The notes under the pieces were generated by a model. That model ran no database searches. It was given only the letters and a program-made list of their open reading frames with translations, and had not been told where the DNA came from. The position numbers and the translations under genes were made by a program. Shown here in pieces: positions 1 through 8,412 of a stretch of DNA of 64,000 nt. Position 1 is the first letter of the stretch, and every line of letters begins with the position of its first letter. The stretch lies in NCBI RefSeq assembly GCF_000723885.1, contig NZ_CCDG010000024.1, positions 1-64,000 of the forward strand, given 5' to 3'. Source of the stretch: Paenibacillus camerounensis (GTDB taxonomy: Bacteria; Bacillota; Bacilli; Paenibacillales; Paenibacillaceae).

Positions 1-748
1 CAGCCCGGCTGCGGCGCAGCAGCCGGGCCAGGCACCCGCCCCTGCCCAAGACGCGGAGTCTTGGGTCGGGCGGGTGCTGAAGCTGCTCGGTGCGGAGCAC
101 GAGCAGCAGGCGGTCCGCGGCGGCATGGCAGCCGCGGGAGGGCGCGAAGCAGCGCTGCCGCTGGCGGCGCTGCAGGCAGCGGCCGGCGGCGGGGCGGATG
201 CCGCCGCCGATACGCTGAAGGGCGTGCTGCTGCAGGTTATGGGCAGCAGCGAGGCCCCGCCCGCGGTCAAGGATGCCGCGGGACAGCTTGTGGCGCAGCT
301 GACGGGCCAGCAGCTGCTGCTGAATACGGACCGCACTGCGCCGTTCGCGCAGGTCACGCTGTTCCTGCCGCTGCGCGGACCGGACGGCGAGGAGACGGCG
401 TCGGTGCATATCCAGTCGCGGCGGGGCCGAAAGGGCGAGCTGGATGCGGCGAATTGCCGACTCTGGTTCGATCTGGATATGAAGCAGCTGGGCCAGACCC
501 TGGTGGACGTGCAGGTTGTAGACCGGATTGTCAGCCTGAAGCTGCATAATAACGATCCGTGGGTGCTGGAACTGCTTGAGGGCAGAAGGGAGGACGTAGC
601 GGCGGCTGTTGAATCGATCGGATATCAGCTGTTAAGCTTGCGGACTGAGCCGCTGCCGGAATTAAAGGCGGCATCGGGGTTGTCAGCGTCAGCCAAGCTG
701 GCTGATTTTACCCCTGATTCCTATAAAGGAGTCGATTTTCGCATATGA
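1..748 (+). CDS. FliK-like protein, YlqG position (5' end outside window)
   Basis: The reading frame is open from base 2, so the start lies upstream of the window. The visible 248 residues begin with an Ala/Pro/Gln-rich, probably disordered stretch. The C-terminal half holds the pattern LDMKQLGQTLVDVQV followed by a VSLKL strand and a long helix, which resembles the hook-length-control (FliK) C-terminal fold; this is a pattern match, not a search result. In B. subtilis the gene at this place is ylqG. It overlaps the next gene by ATGA, so the two are translationally coupled, and that gene encodes an FlhB C-domain, the natural partner of FliK. The first 600 bases are far richer in GC than the rest of the window and contain large palindromes at 3-28 and 32-77. 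Confidence 0.7.
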   Translation, partial: SPAAAQQPGQAPAPAQDAESWVGRVLKLLGAEHEQQAVRGGMAAAGGREAALPLAALQAAAGGGADAAADTLKGVLLQVMGSSEAPPAVKDAAGQLVAQLTGQQLLLNTDRTAPFAQVTLFLPLRGPDGEETASVHIQSRRGRKGELDAANCRLWFDLDMKQLGQTLVDVQVVDRIVSLKLHNNDPWVLELLEGRREDVAAAVESIGYQLLSLRTEPLPELKAASGLSASAKLADFTPDSYKGVDFRI

Positions 749-1050
749 GCAAGCAGGAGAAGCAGGAAATGTCACCAAGGATGAAAAAGGCGGTTGCCCT
801 CAAGTATAACCCCGGCCAAAGTGATGCCCCGGTCGTTGTAGCCAAAGGACAGGGTGTTATCGCCGATACCATTCTGCAGAAGGCGAAAGAAAGCGGGGTA
901 GCAGTACAAGAGGATGCTGCCCTTGTCGAGGTGCTCTCTAAGCTCGATCTGGACCAGCAGATTCCGTCCGAGCTCTACAATCTGGTGGCAGAAATTTTAA
1001 GCTATGTCTATCAGAGCGACCGGCAGGCTGGAAAGCGGAACCTGCAATGA
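745..1050 (+). CDS. ylqH: FlhB C-terminal domain homologue (YlqH)
   Basis: 101 residues that align with the cytoplasmic tail of FlhB: VALKYNPGQSDAPVVVAKG corresponds to the region just after the NPTH autocleavage site, followed by ADTILQKAKESGV and LVAEILSYVY. It begins where the cleaved FlhB-CC fragment begins, so it looks like a stand-alone, already cleaved FlhB switch domain. No membrane segment and no NPTH motif. The function of YlqH proteins is not established; pairing with a FliK-like neighbour suggests a soluble version of the FliK/FlhB specificity switch. The full-length FlhB is encoded separately at 32351-33445. Confidence 0.85.
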   Translation: MSKQEKQEMSPRMKKAVALKYNPGQSDAPVVVAKGQGVIADTILQKAKESGVAVQEDAALVEVLSKLDLDQQIPSELYNLVAEILSYVYQSDRQAGKRNLQ

Positions 1051-1433
1051 GCAGACCCTCGGCAAGCGGACAGTACACCCGGAAGCAAAAGGGGGCTGCG
1101 GCTGAAGCGGCGGCGGCACTCTATGTGGCCTCACGGGGCTACACTGTGCTAGAGACCAATTGGCGCTGCCGCAGCGGTGAGCTGGACCTTATAGCAGAAT
1201 ATCAGGGCGTGCTGGTATTTATCGAGGTGCGGAGCCGCAGCGGAAGTCCGCTGCCGGGAACGCCGGAGGAATCAGTGAATGCCCGCAAAATCCGCCAGGT
1301 GCGCAGCACTGCCGAGGTGTATCTGCACATGCGGAGTCTGCAGGAGCAGGCTGTTTCATTTGATGTAATCAGTGTACAGCTGAACCCGGACTTAAGTGTC
1401 GCAGCACTCCGGCATATCCGTGAAGCTTTTTGA
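1047..1433 (+). CDS. yraN: YraN family endonuclease-like protein (UPF0102)
   Basis: 128 residues. The PD-(D/E)XK-type core is visible as GELDLIAEYQGVLVFIEVRSR, with an N-terminal helix and the usual NWRCRSGE entry. The family is widespread, often beside rnhB and dprA/comM, and is believed to process or bind branched DNA, but no reaction is firmly established. It overlaps the ylqH stop by four bases (ATGA), so it belongs to the same transcript. Confidence 0.88.
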   Translation: MSRPSASGQYTRKQKGAAAEAAAALYVASRGYTVLETNWRCRSGELDLIAEYQGVLVFIEVRSRSGSPLPGTPEESVNARKIRQVRSTAEVYLHMRSLQEQAVSFDVISVQLNPDLSVAALRHIREAF

Positions 1434-1573
1434 ATAAAAAGCTGTTCAGCCCTTTCTTTCTGCGCCTGCCGAAGCGGCCGAACCTGGTGCGGACGCACAG
1501 ATTGGGTCATTCCTCCAAGGAAGTGGGTAAACATTATTGTGACTTTTAATGCTACCATGAGGAGGCTGTTCCC

Positions 1574-1990
1574 GTGAATAACCAACCGGTTAATATACAG
1601 GTAAGCTTTGCTTGCCAATATTGTGATCACAAAATAGAAGTGGAGATGGGAGAGCGGCCTTCAGCGGTGATCTGCTGCAGCAAGTGCGGTAAGAGCTTTA
1701 CCATCATGCGTCCGGCTATTGCCGAGGAAATCCTGATTGACTGGGAGAATGAGGCACTGATTCAGAAGATCAGAGCCGAAAAAAGCTTGAGCAGCCATAG
1801 CAGTCTTATGTCTCTGGTCATCCGGGTGATCGAGCTGCTGACCTGGCGCGACAGGGGCAACGGCCAGGTTGAGGCGATTAAGGAAATGCGCAAATGGCTG
1901 GTAGAGCATGAAGAGATACCGTCATTAGCTGAATTAATTCATTTGGATTCCAACCAGCGCTCCGGCAAACGGGATTGGCCCAAATCATAG
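1574..1990 (+). CDS. Zinc-ribbon protein of unknown function
   Basis: 138 residues starting at GTG, preceded by GAGGAGG at 1559-1565 (8-base spacing). The first 45 residues carry a CxxC pair (CQYC) and a second CxxC pair (CSKC), typical of a zinc ribbon. The rest is mostly helical, with a charged middle (DWENEALIQKIRAEK) and no membrane segment. I do not recognise the family. It is separated from yraN by 140 bases and is followed by a terminator-like hairpin, so it is probably a monocistronic unit. Confidence 0.7.
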   Translation: MNNQPVNIQVSFACQYCDHKIEVEMGERPSAVICCSKCGKSFTIMRPAIAEEILIDWENEALIQKIRAEKSLSSHSSLMSLVIRVIELLTWRDRGNGQVEAIKEMRKWLVEHEEIPSLAELIHLDSNQRSGKRDWPKS

Positions 1991-2068
1991 CCGTTACAGC
2001 CTGAATTTCAGATTATGCTGATGCCGGCCGCCGCTTCTTATGGGGTGCCTGAGTGATCATTGATCGTG

Positions 2069-2095
2069 AAGCCCCAGTTTGTGGGGTTATTTTAA
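2069..2095 (+). terminator. Probable terminator after the zinc-ribbon gene
   Basis: Stem CCCCA (2072-2076) / TGGGG (2082-2086) with a 5-base loop, followed by TTATTTT. Short but GC-rich. Confidence 0.55.
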
Positions 2096-2246
2096 AATGT
2101 AAGAGTTTATAAGATCTGTGTTTGAAATGACCTTATAGATCCCTTGGATACGGACTCCGCCCTCTGTCTTGGACAGCGGAGCCGTTTCAGCTTGGTATAT
2201 CTTCAATAGGGTATAAGGATTCGTTACATAACAGGGGGGTTATAAG
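2096..2246. other. Intergenic region before the metallophosphoesterase
   Basis: Contains an imperfect hairpin: CTCCG (2155-2159) and CTGTC (2164-2168) against GACAG-CGGAG (2172-2181), with a four-base bulge and no T-run. A TATAAG box at 2212-2217 lacks a convincing -35. No gene is seen. Confidence 0.4.
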
Positions 2247-2756
2247 TTGCCGGATGTCTTTTTTACATCGGATCATCATTTTGGACATAAGCTGATTATA
2301 GATTTTGAGTCAAGGCCCTTCGCAAATGTGCAGGAAATGGATGAGGCGATGATTGAGAACTGGAATGCTTCGGTCGCAGCGGGAGATACCGTTTTTCATC
2401 TGGGGGACTTCTCATTTCTAGGTCTTGAGGCAACCCGTGACATTGTCAGCCGTCTGAACGGCTATAAGATACTGATCCTCGGCAATCATGACCGCGGGCG
2501 GGGCCGGAGCTGGTGGCTGGAGGCGGGTTTTGATGAGGTCAGTGAATATCCGCTGGTGTACAAGGATTTTTTCTTTCTCTCCCATGAACCGATGTATATG
2601 AACAGGCATATGCCCTACGTAAATGTGCATGGCCATATTCACGGACAGAAATATGAAGGCAAAAATCACTTTAATATTTGCGTAGAGCATACCGGGTATA
2701 GACCGCTGTCTTTTGAATCGATTAGAGATACGGTTGTAGTTAGTGAGGAGGGGTAA
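2247..2756 (+). CDS. Calcineurin-like metallophosphoesterase
   Basis: 169 residues starting at TTG with AGGGGGG (2233-2239) upstream. Metal-binding motifs appear in order: SDHHFGH near residue 8, GDFSF near residue 52, GNHDRG near residue 78, SHEPMY, and GHIHG near residue 132. This is a compact single-domain dinuclear metal phosphoesterase similar to the small proteins often found in phage and Firmicute genomes. The substrate cannot be read from sequence. It stands alone between intergenic gaps. Confidence 0.85.
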   Translation: MPDVFFTSDHHFGHKLIIDFESRPFANVQEMDEAMIENWNASVAAGDTVFHLGDFSFLGLEATRDIVSRLNGYKILILGNHDRGRGRSWWLEAGFDEVSEYPLVYKDFFFLSHEPMYMNRHMPYVNVHGHIHGQKYEGKNHFNICVEHTGYRPLSFESIRDTVVVSEEG

Positions 2757-2843
2757 TGCACATAAGCGCAGATTATGCTGCCGAAAGGCGGGAATTTCAT
2801 ATTTGTGCAAAAACGTATTGTGTACTGATGTTCGTTACAGTGC

Positions 2844-2872
2844 TTGATCAAGCGTAACCGTCTCTGTATACT
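2844..2872 (+). promoter_or_regulatory. Sigma-A-type promoter for comM
   Basis: TTGATC (2844-2849), 17-base spacer, TATACT (2867-2872). This predicts a start near 2880 and a leader of about 95 bases before comM. Confidence 0.65.
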
Positions 2873-2904
2873 ATGACTAGACAGCTATACTGCAGAAAAT
2901 GAGG

Positions 2905-2970
2905 AAGCACCTTTTTTCTTATGTGATAACGTCCCTTGCGGGCGAATTTCAGGAGAAGAGGTGCTTTTTG
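2905..2970 (+). promoter_or_regulatory. Long-range leader hairpin over the comM ribosome-binding site
   Basis: AAGCACCT (2905-2912) is an exact complement of AGGTGCTT (2959-2966). The 3' arm contains most of the GAGGTG ribosome-binding site and runs into TTTTTGTT. An inner hairpin (CG-CCC / GGG-CG around 2930-2944) sits in the loop. The same structure could act as a weak intrinsic terminator or as a translational lock. Function is inference. Confidence 0.45.
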
Positions 2971-2972
2971 TT

Positions 2973-4658
2973 ATGTACGGAAAAATGCATAGTGCCTGCC
3001 TTTACGGTATTGAAGGCGTGATGATCGGAGTTGAAATTGATCTGGCCAATGGTTTGCCGCAGACTCATATTATCGGCCTGCCGGATTCTGCGATCCGTGA
3101 AGCGGTGGAAAGGGTTCGGGCTGCTGTCAAAAACTGCGGCTACCGCTATCCCCAGCAGCGTGTCACAGTCAACCTGGCTCCGGCTGATCTGCGCAAGGAG
3201 GGCACTGCCTTCGATCTGGCCATAGCGCTGGGAATTCTGACGACCAGCGGCCAGCTGGTGATGCCGGCGGCAGAGAAGATGCTCCTGATCGGCGAGCTGG
3301 CGCTTGACGGAAGCTTAAGGCCGGTCACCGGGGTGCTGCCAATGGTTGAAGCGGCACGGCGGTCTGGTTTCGGGGCTGTGCTGGTGCCCCGGGGTAATGC
3401 AGCTGAGGCTGCGCTGATCAGCGGGATGGCTGTCTACGCAGCCGGCCATCTGCAGGAGCTGCCACCGCCAGAATCGGCTGGCAGCGATGCTCAGCCTGTA
3501 ATTCCAGCAATGCCTGCTTGCGGATTCGAACAGCCGCTTCCTTTTCCGGTTGCCGTAATTGATGGTCCCGGCACACCTGCGCGGGACAAGCCGCCGGTAA
3601 TTGCGCGTACTCTTGAACACCTGCGGTATGTCCCGCAATACGATATCCCCGGTTTCACACCATCAGCAGAAGCCCTGATGAGAGAGGATTACAGTGATGT
3701 AATTGGCCAGAGCCATGTGAAGCGGGCACTCACTATAGCGGCGTCCGGTATGCATAACATCGTTCTGATCGGACCGCCCGGGACGGGGAAAACGATGCTG
3801 ATCAAACGGCTTTCCGGGATCCTGCCGCCGTTGAACGACAGTGAATCACTGGAGGTAACCAAAATATTCAGTGCAGCCGGCAAGCTCACGGATACCCGCA
3901 GCGGTCTTTTGCGCGGAAGGCCGTTCAGGTCTCCGCATCATACCATATCTGCAGCAGGCCTGATCGGTGGAGGAAGTATCCCGAAGCCGGGTGAGGTCAG
4001 CCTGGCACACAGAGGCATTCTTTTTCTGGATGAGCTGCCGGAATTCTCACGGAATGTGCTTGAGGTGCTGCGGCAGCCGCTTGAAGATACTGTAGTTACT
4101 ATAAGCCGTGCGCGTGCGGCATTCACCTTTCCTGCCCGGTTTTTACTTGCGTGCTCCATGAATCCGTGCAGCTGCGGGTATCTCGGCAACAGCGGCAACC
4201 AGCAGCGGTGCACCTGCAGTCCGGCCAAGATTGCCCAATACCGGTCCAGAATTTCCGGGCCGCTGCTGGACCGTATAGATATGCAGGTGGATGTGCCCCG
4301 TCCGCCGGAATGGAGCGGCCAGGCTCCCTCGCGCTCTACGGCCGAGATGCGTGATGATGTAATGAGAGCCCAGCAGCTGCAGGCAGAGCGCTACAGTAAG
4401 CTGCCTATTTCCTGGAACAGCGAGCTGTCTGGAGCAGCACTCCGTCATTACGCGGCCCTGAATAAGGAGAGCAGCGTGCTGCTGCACGGGATATTGGAGA
4501 GCCTTGGACTGAGCATGCGGGCACATGACCGGATTATTAAGCTCGCCCGGACGATAGCCGACCTGGACGGGGAGGCTTCCATCAGCTCCGCTCATCTGGC
4601 TGAGGCTGTGCAGTACCGGAATCTGGATAGGAAGGTTCTGGCTGAGGAATCGTTCTGA
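2973..4658 (+). CDS. comM: ComM/YifB-family Mg chelatase-like AAA ATPase
   Basis: 561 residues. ATG 2973 is chosen because GAGGTG (2958-2963) lies 9 bases upstream and MYGKMHSACLYGIEG matches the family N-terminus; an upstream GTG at 2961 overlaps that site. The N-terminal Lon-like domain (GLPDSAIREAVERVRAA) is followed by the AAA core: Walker A GPPGTGKTML, Walker B FLDELPEF, sensor region ACSMNPCPCGY-like (here ACSMNPCSCGY), and a C-terminal Mg_chelatase_C domain. In Gram-negatives ComM is a hexameric helicase that extends branch migration in natural transformation. dprA, another transformation gene, is nearby at 8413. Confidence 0.92.
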   Translation: MYGKMHSACLYGIEGVMIGVEIDLANGLPQTHIIGLPDSAIREAVERVRAAVKNCGYRYPQQRVTVNLAPADLRKEGTAFDLAIALGILTTSGQLVMPAAEKMLLIGELALDGSLRPVTGVLPMVEAARRSGFGAVLVPRGNAAEAALISGMAVYAAGHLQELPPPESAGSDAQPVIPAMPACGFEQPLPFPVAVIDGPGTPARDKPPVIARTLEHLRYVPQYDIPGFTPSAEALMREDYSDVIGQSHVKRALTIAASGMHNIVLIGPPGTGKTMLIKRLSGILPPLNDSESLEVTKIFSAAGKLTDTRSGLLRGRPFRSPHHTISAAGLIGGGSIPKPGEVSLAHRGILFLDELPEFSRNVLEVLRQPLEDTVVTISRARAAFTFPARFLLACSMNPCSCGYLGNSGNQQRCTCSPAKIAQYRSRISGPLLDRIDMQVDVPRPPEWSGQAPSRSTAEMRDDVMRAQQLQAERYSKLPISWNSELSGAALRHYAALNKESSVLLHGILESLGLSMRAHDRIIKLARTIADLDGEASISSAHLAEAVQYRNLDRKVLAEESF

Positions 4659-4731
4659 ATCTTTTCCTTCATTATATATGTCACTTCGCAGTATTAACTC
4701 CTCAGCGAATCTGCGCATTAGCAGCCCGCAG

Positions 4732-4775
4732 CAGAGCAAGCCGTCCGGATTGTTTCCGGACGGCTTGCTCTGTTT
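4732..4775. terminator. Strong bidirectional terminator between comM and ohr
   Basis: Perfect 17-bp stem (4732-4748 with 4756-4772), 7-base loop, flanked by short T/A runs. It lies between convergent genes, so it can serve both. Confidence 0.9.
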
Positions 4776-4807
4776 CCTGACTAATGTTTCACCGGCAAGA
4801 GCGGTGA

Positions 4808-5236
4808 TTATAGGATATTAAGCTCAACTTCAATGTTACCGCGGGTTGCGCGGGAATAAGGACAGGCGCCATGAGCTGCTTCTACAAGCTGCCTGGCTGT
4901 TTCATGATCGACGCCCTTTACCAGCACATCAAGCTTCACAGCGATGCCGAACCCGCCGTCTTCTACCTTGCCGAAACTTACAGTAGCTGTAACTTCGCTG
5001 CCTTCAATCTTTACCTTACCCAGACGGGCCACCATGTTCAGTGCGCTGTCAAAGCAGGCTGAATAACCGGCTGCGAATAATTGCTCGGGGTTTGTGCCTT
5101 CGCCGCCGGCACCGCCCATTTCGCGTGGAGTACTGATTGTAAGGTTCAGCTTAGGACTTTCGGACTCAATATACCCGTTTCTTCCACCGACTGCCTTTAC
5201 AGTTGTTTCATACATTTTTTGCTGAATAGTCATCAT
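4808..5236 (-). CDS. ohr: Organic hydroperoxide reductase Ohr
   Basis: 142 residues, OsmC/Ohr family. The two redox cysteines are visible: C61 in GYSACFDSAL and C125 in HGACPYSRATRGN. The protein reduces organic peroxides to alcohols through a Cys-Cys pair recycled by lipoylated proteins (family knowledge). The start at 5236 has GGAGT 8 bases upstream; a second ATG follows immediately. It is divergently transcribed from the OhrR regulator gene, the classic arrangement for peroxide-inducible control. It is the only minus-strand gene in the window. Confidence 0.95.
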   Translation of the reverse strand: MMTIQQKMYETTVKAVGGRNGYIESESPKLNLTISTPREMGGAGGEGTNPEQLFAAGYSACFDSALNMVARLGKVKIEGSEVTATVSFGKVEDGGFGIAVKLDVLVKGVDHETARQLVEAAHGACPYSRATRGNIEVELNIL

Positions 5237-5284
5237 TATGAATCACTCCGTTTCGTGTTATAATAAACATTGTACACAACATAA

Positions 5285-5356
5285 TTTAACACAATTAAAA
5301 TAATAGTCAATAAATTTTTTGCTATTATCATGATATTGCATGTGAATTGTGTTAAA
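5285..5356. promoter_or_regulatory. Candidate OhrR operator pair
   Basis: TTTAACACAATT (5285-5296) and its exact reverse complement AATTGTGTTAAA (5345-5356) lie between the divergent ohr and ohrR genes. Both contain ACAATT/AATTGT, the core of known Bacillus OhrR operators. One copy faces each gene. Binding is inferred. Confidence 0.5.
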
Positions 5357-5383
5357 ATAATGACACAAAGGCAGGTGAAGAAA

Positions 5384-5848
5384 ATGCAAAAACAAACAAC
5401 AACCCCTGAATTAATGCTGGACAATCAGCTATGCTTCACTATTTATGCATGCTCGCGTGAATTTACGAAGCTATACCAGCCTCATCTGGACAAAATCGGC
5501 CTTACCTATTCACAATACCTGGTCATGATCGTGCTGTGGGAGAAGCAGCAGTGCACCGTTAAAGAGCTTGGCGAGGCCCTCTTCCTGGATTCCGGGACGC
5601 TGACTCCGCTGCTGAAGCGGCTGCAGGCTGCAGGACTGATTCTCCGTGAACGTTCGCTGCAGGATGAGCGGAAGGTGCTTATTTCACTGACCGAAAAGGG
5701 CTGGGAACTGCAAAGTGAGGCCGTCTGTATTCCAGCAAAGATGGCGGAGGGTTCAATGCTCTCGGCAGAGGAGTTTGTTCATCTGCTGGGCCAGTTCAAA
5801 GGCCTGCTCTCCCGGATTCATGAAGCAAATAAAAGTGCGTCTAAATAG
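5384..5848 (+). CDS. ohrR: MarR-family organic peroxide sensor OhrR
   Basis: 154 residues, MarR winged-helix fold. The peroxide-sensing cysteine is C17 in LDNQLCF, equivalent to Cys15 of B. subtilis OhrR. The DNA-binding wing region reads LDSGTLTPLLKRL then ERSLQDERKVLI. Start chosen at ATG 5384 because AGGTGA (5373-5378) lies just upstream; ATGs at 5330 and 5360 give extensions not seen in the family. Three further cysteines (C23, C57, C115) are present. It represses ohr until the cysteine is oxidised (family knowledge). Confidence 0.93.
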   Translation: MQKQTTTPELMLDNQLCFTIYACSREFTKLYQPHLDKIGLTYSQYLVMIVLWEKQQCTVKELGEALFLDSGTLTPLLKRLQAAGLILRERSLQDERKVLISLTEKGWELQSEAVCIPAKMAEGSMLSAEEFVHLLGQFKGLLSRIHEANKSASK

Positions 5849-5955
5849 TATTGCCAGGGCAGTGTCAATGCAATCGTTCGCATTCCGGCATGAAATCAAG
5901 CGAAAAAATATGTATAAATAGTGAAAGTTTTTGAGGAAAGCCCGATTAAATCGTG

Positions 5956-5986
5956 TTACAATATTCTGGGTTTCACTTTATATAAT
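5956..5986 (+). promoter_or_regulatory. Probable sigma-A promoter for sucCD
   Basis: TTACAA (5956-5961) followed at 17 bases by TATATA (5979-5984) or at 19 bases by TATAAT (5981-5986). About 100 bases of leader precede sucC. The rest of the 5849-6086 gap shows nothing recognisable. Confidence 0.55.
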
Positions 5987-6086
5987 ATAAGTAGGTGCAA
6001 ATCTGTACCCCGCTGATCAAAACGGAATGCGGTATGGCTGCAGGCTGCCTGTATAAGCCGCCGCAACACTTTAGGAGGCTTCCGGT

Positions 6087-7244
6087 ATGAATATCCACGA
6101 GTATCAGGGAAAAGAAGTACTTAAGAAGTACGGCGTAGCCGTACCGAACGGAAAAGTAGCTTATACAGTGGAGGAAGCAGTAGAAGCTGCAGCATCACTC
6201 GGCACGCCGGTGGTGGTTGTGAAGGCTCAGATTCATGCTGGCGGACGAGGGAAAGCCGGAGGGGTTAAGGTTGCCAAGTCACTGGATGAAGTCCGCACCT
6301 TTGCGGGAGAAATCCTTGGTAAGACACTGGTGACCCATCAGACCGGACCGGAAGGCAAGGAAGTGAAGAGGCTGCTTATTGAAGAGGGCTGCCGGATTGC
6401 AAAGGAGTATTACATCGGTATTGTCGTTGACCGCAGTTCCGGACGGGTGGTCATGATGGCCTCCGAAGAAGGCGGAACAGAAATTGAAGAGGTGGCGGCA
6501 ACCCATCCCGAGAAGATTTTCAAGGAAATTATTGATCCTGCTGTTGGACTGCAGACCTTTCAGGCGCGTAAGCTGGCTTACAGCATCGCTATCCCGAATC
6601 AGCTGGTCAATAAAGCAGTCAAGTTCATGCAAGCGCTCTATTTGGCTTTTGTGGATAAAGATTGCTCCATTGCCGAGATTAATCCGCTGGTCGTCACTGA
6701 AGACGGAGATGTAATGGCGCTAGATGCGAAACTGAATTTTGACTCCAATGCCTTGTTCCGTCATAAGGATATTCAAGAGCTGCGTGACCTTGATGAAGAG
6801 GACGAGAAGGAGATTGAGGCTTCCAAATTTGATCTCAGCTACATCGCCCTGGACGGTAATATTGGCTGTATGGTCAATGGTGCGGGCCTGGCCATGGCAA
6901 CAATGGATATTATCAAATATTACGGCGGCGAACCGGCCAACTTCCTGGATGTAGGGGGCGGTGCGACGACCGAAAAGGTTACTGAAGCATTTAAGATAAT
7001 TTTGTCTGACGACAAGGTAAACGGCATCTTTGTGAATATATTCGGCGGTATTATGCGCTGTGACGTCATCGCTGAAGGTGTAGTAGAAGCGGCGCGGCAG
7101 CTCGGGCTTACCAAACCGCTTGTTGTGCGGCTTGAAGGCACCAATGTAGCGCTGGGCAAGCAGATTCTGGCCGGCTCCGGACTGAATATCGTGGCAGCGG
7201 ATTCTATGGCAGACGGTGCCCGAAAGATTGTTTCTCTGGTGTAA
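6087..7244 (+). CDS. sucC: Succinyl-CoA synthetase beta subunit (ADP-forming)
   Basis: 385 residues, full length. The ATP-grasp domain begins [12 protein letters not shown], with [14 protein letters not shown] nucleotide-contact loop and EINPLVV metal site; the C-terminal CoA-ligase domain carries NFLDVGGGA and [10 protein letters not shown]. With SucD it makes ATP or GTP and succinate from succinyl-CoA in the citric acid cycle. RBS AGGAGG sits 7-8 bases before the ATG. Its gene is 46 bases from sucD, one operon. Confidence 0.97.
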   Translation: MNIHEYQGKEVLKKYGVAVPNGKVAYTVEEAVEAAASLGTPVVVVKAQIHAGGRGKAGGVKVAKSLDEVRTFAGEILGKTLVTHQTGPEGKEVKRLLIEEGCRIAKEYYIGIVVDRSSGRVVMMASEEGGTEIEEVAATHPEKIFKEIIDPAVGLQTFQARKLAYSIAIPNQLVNKAVKFMQALYLAFVDKDCSIAEINPLVVTEDGDVMALDAKLNFDSNALFRHKDIQELRDLDEEDEKEIEASKFDLSYIALDGNIGCMVNGAGLAMATMDIIKYYGGEPANFLDVGGGATTEKVTEAFKIILSDDKVNGIFVNIFGGIMRCDVIAEGVVEAARQLGLTKPLVVRLEGTNVALGKQILAGSGLNIVAADSMADGARKIVSLV

Positions 7245-7290
7245 CACCGTACTCGTATTCGACAAACTAAGTAGGGATGTGACTTAAATC

Positions 7291-8220
7291 ATGAGCATTC
7301 TTGTAGATAAAAATACGAAAGTCATCACACAGGGAATCACCGGATCGACGGGCTTATTCCATACTAAAGGCGCGCTGGATTACGGTACCCAGATGGTGGG
7401 CGGAGTGACTCCCGGCAAAGGAGGAACCTCTGTTAACATTACGCTAGAAAATGGAAGCGAGGTCAGTCTGCCGGTATTTGATACTGTAGCCCAGGCCAAG
7501 GCTGCGACCGGCGCAACAGCAAGTGTCATTTATGTGCCGCCGGCGTTTGCCGCAGATTCCATTATGGAGGCTGTGGACGCTGAGCTGGAGCTGGTTATCT
7601 GTATCACGGAAGGGATTCCGGTGCTGGATATGGTCAAGGTATCCCGTTACATGGAAGGGCGTTCGACGGTTCTGATCGGCCCTAACTGTCCGGGCGTCAT
7701 AACACCAGGGGAATGCAAAATCGGCATCATGCCGGGTTATATTCATACTCCGGGGTATGTAGGCGTAGTTTCCCGCAGCGGAACCCTCACCTATGAGGCG
7801 GTACATCAGCTGACAGAACGCGGAATCGGGCAGTCCTCTGCTGTCGGGATCGGCGGTGATCCGGTAAAAGGGTCAGAGTTTATTGATATTTTGAAGCTTT
7901 TCAACGAAGATCCGGGCACGAAAGCAGTCATTATGATCGGCGAGATCGGCGGTACTGCTGAGGAAGAAGCAGCACTTTGGATTAAAGAGAATATGACGAA
8001 GCCTGTAGTTGGATTTATCGGCGGTGTAACTGCACCTCCGGGCAAACGGATGGGCCATGCCGGCGCTATTATTTCCGGAGGTAAGGGTACCGCCAGCGAA
8101 AAAATAGCAGTACTTGAGTCCTGTGGAATCAGAGTCGCTCCGACTCCGGCTGAAATGGGTTCAACGCTTGTAAGTGTACTGGAAGAGCGTGGCGTACTCA
8201 ACGCTTTTACCACTCATTAA
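7291..8220 (+). CDS. sucD: Succinyl-CoA synthetase alpha subunit
   Basis: 309 residues. The CoA-binding Rossmann domain has [12 protein letters not shown], and the active-site histidine that is phosphorylated is H256 in [29 protein letters not shown] is the conserved interface loop. It is the second gene of the sucCD operon and is followed by a strong terminator. Confidence 0.97.
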   Translation: MSILVDKNTKVITQGITGSTGLFHTKGALDYGTQMVGGVTPGKGGTSVNITLENGSEVSLPVFDTVAQAKAATGATASVIYVPPAFAADSIMEAVDAELELVICITEGIPVLDMVKVSRYMEGRSTVLIGPNCPGVITPGECKIGIMPGYIHTPGYVGVVSRSGTLTYEAVHQLTERGIGQSSAVGIGGDPVKGSEFIDILKLFNEDPGTKAVIMIGEIGGTAEEEAALWIKENMTKPVVGFIGGVTAPPGKRMGHAGAIISGGKGTASEKIAVLESCGIRVAPTPAEMGSTLVSVLEERGVLNAFTTH

Positions 8221-8267
8221 ATAATGATTGTGCTCTCTTCAGCCAAATAGTATGATTTGATAAAGGT

Positions 8268-8314
8268 AAGCAACCTTTTATTCCTGTGCGCAGGGTAAAA
8301 GGTTGCTTTTTTTT
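8268..8314 (+). terminator. Terminator of the sucCD operon
   Basis: 13-bp perfect stem (8268-8280 with 8296-8308) followed by eight T. The loop carries a small CCTG/CAGG hairpin. Confidence 0.95.
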
Positions 8315-8412
8315 GCGTTTAACCAGCTCTTTGCTTCAGCAGCTTGCATTTTTATCCGCATTATCACAAAATAGGGAAGGTTGACCCTTCCAATCAAAGG
8401 GAGAGTATACAT

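Noticed and set aside
61..549. 162-codon frame rich in Arg and Gly at the start of the window
   Set aside because: A high-GC shadow of the FliK-like gene, whose own frame continues to a stop coupled to ylqH.
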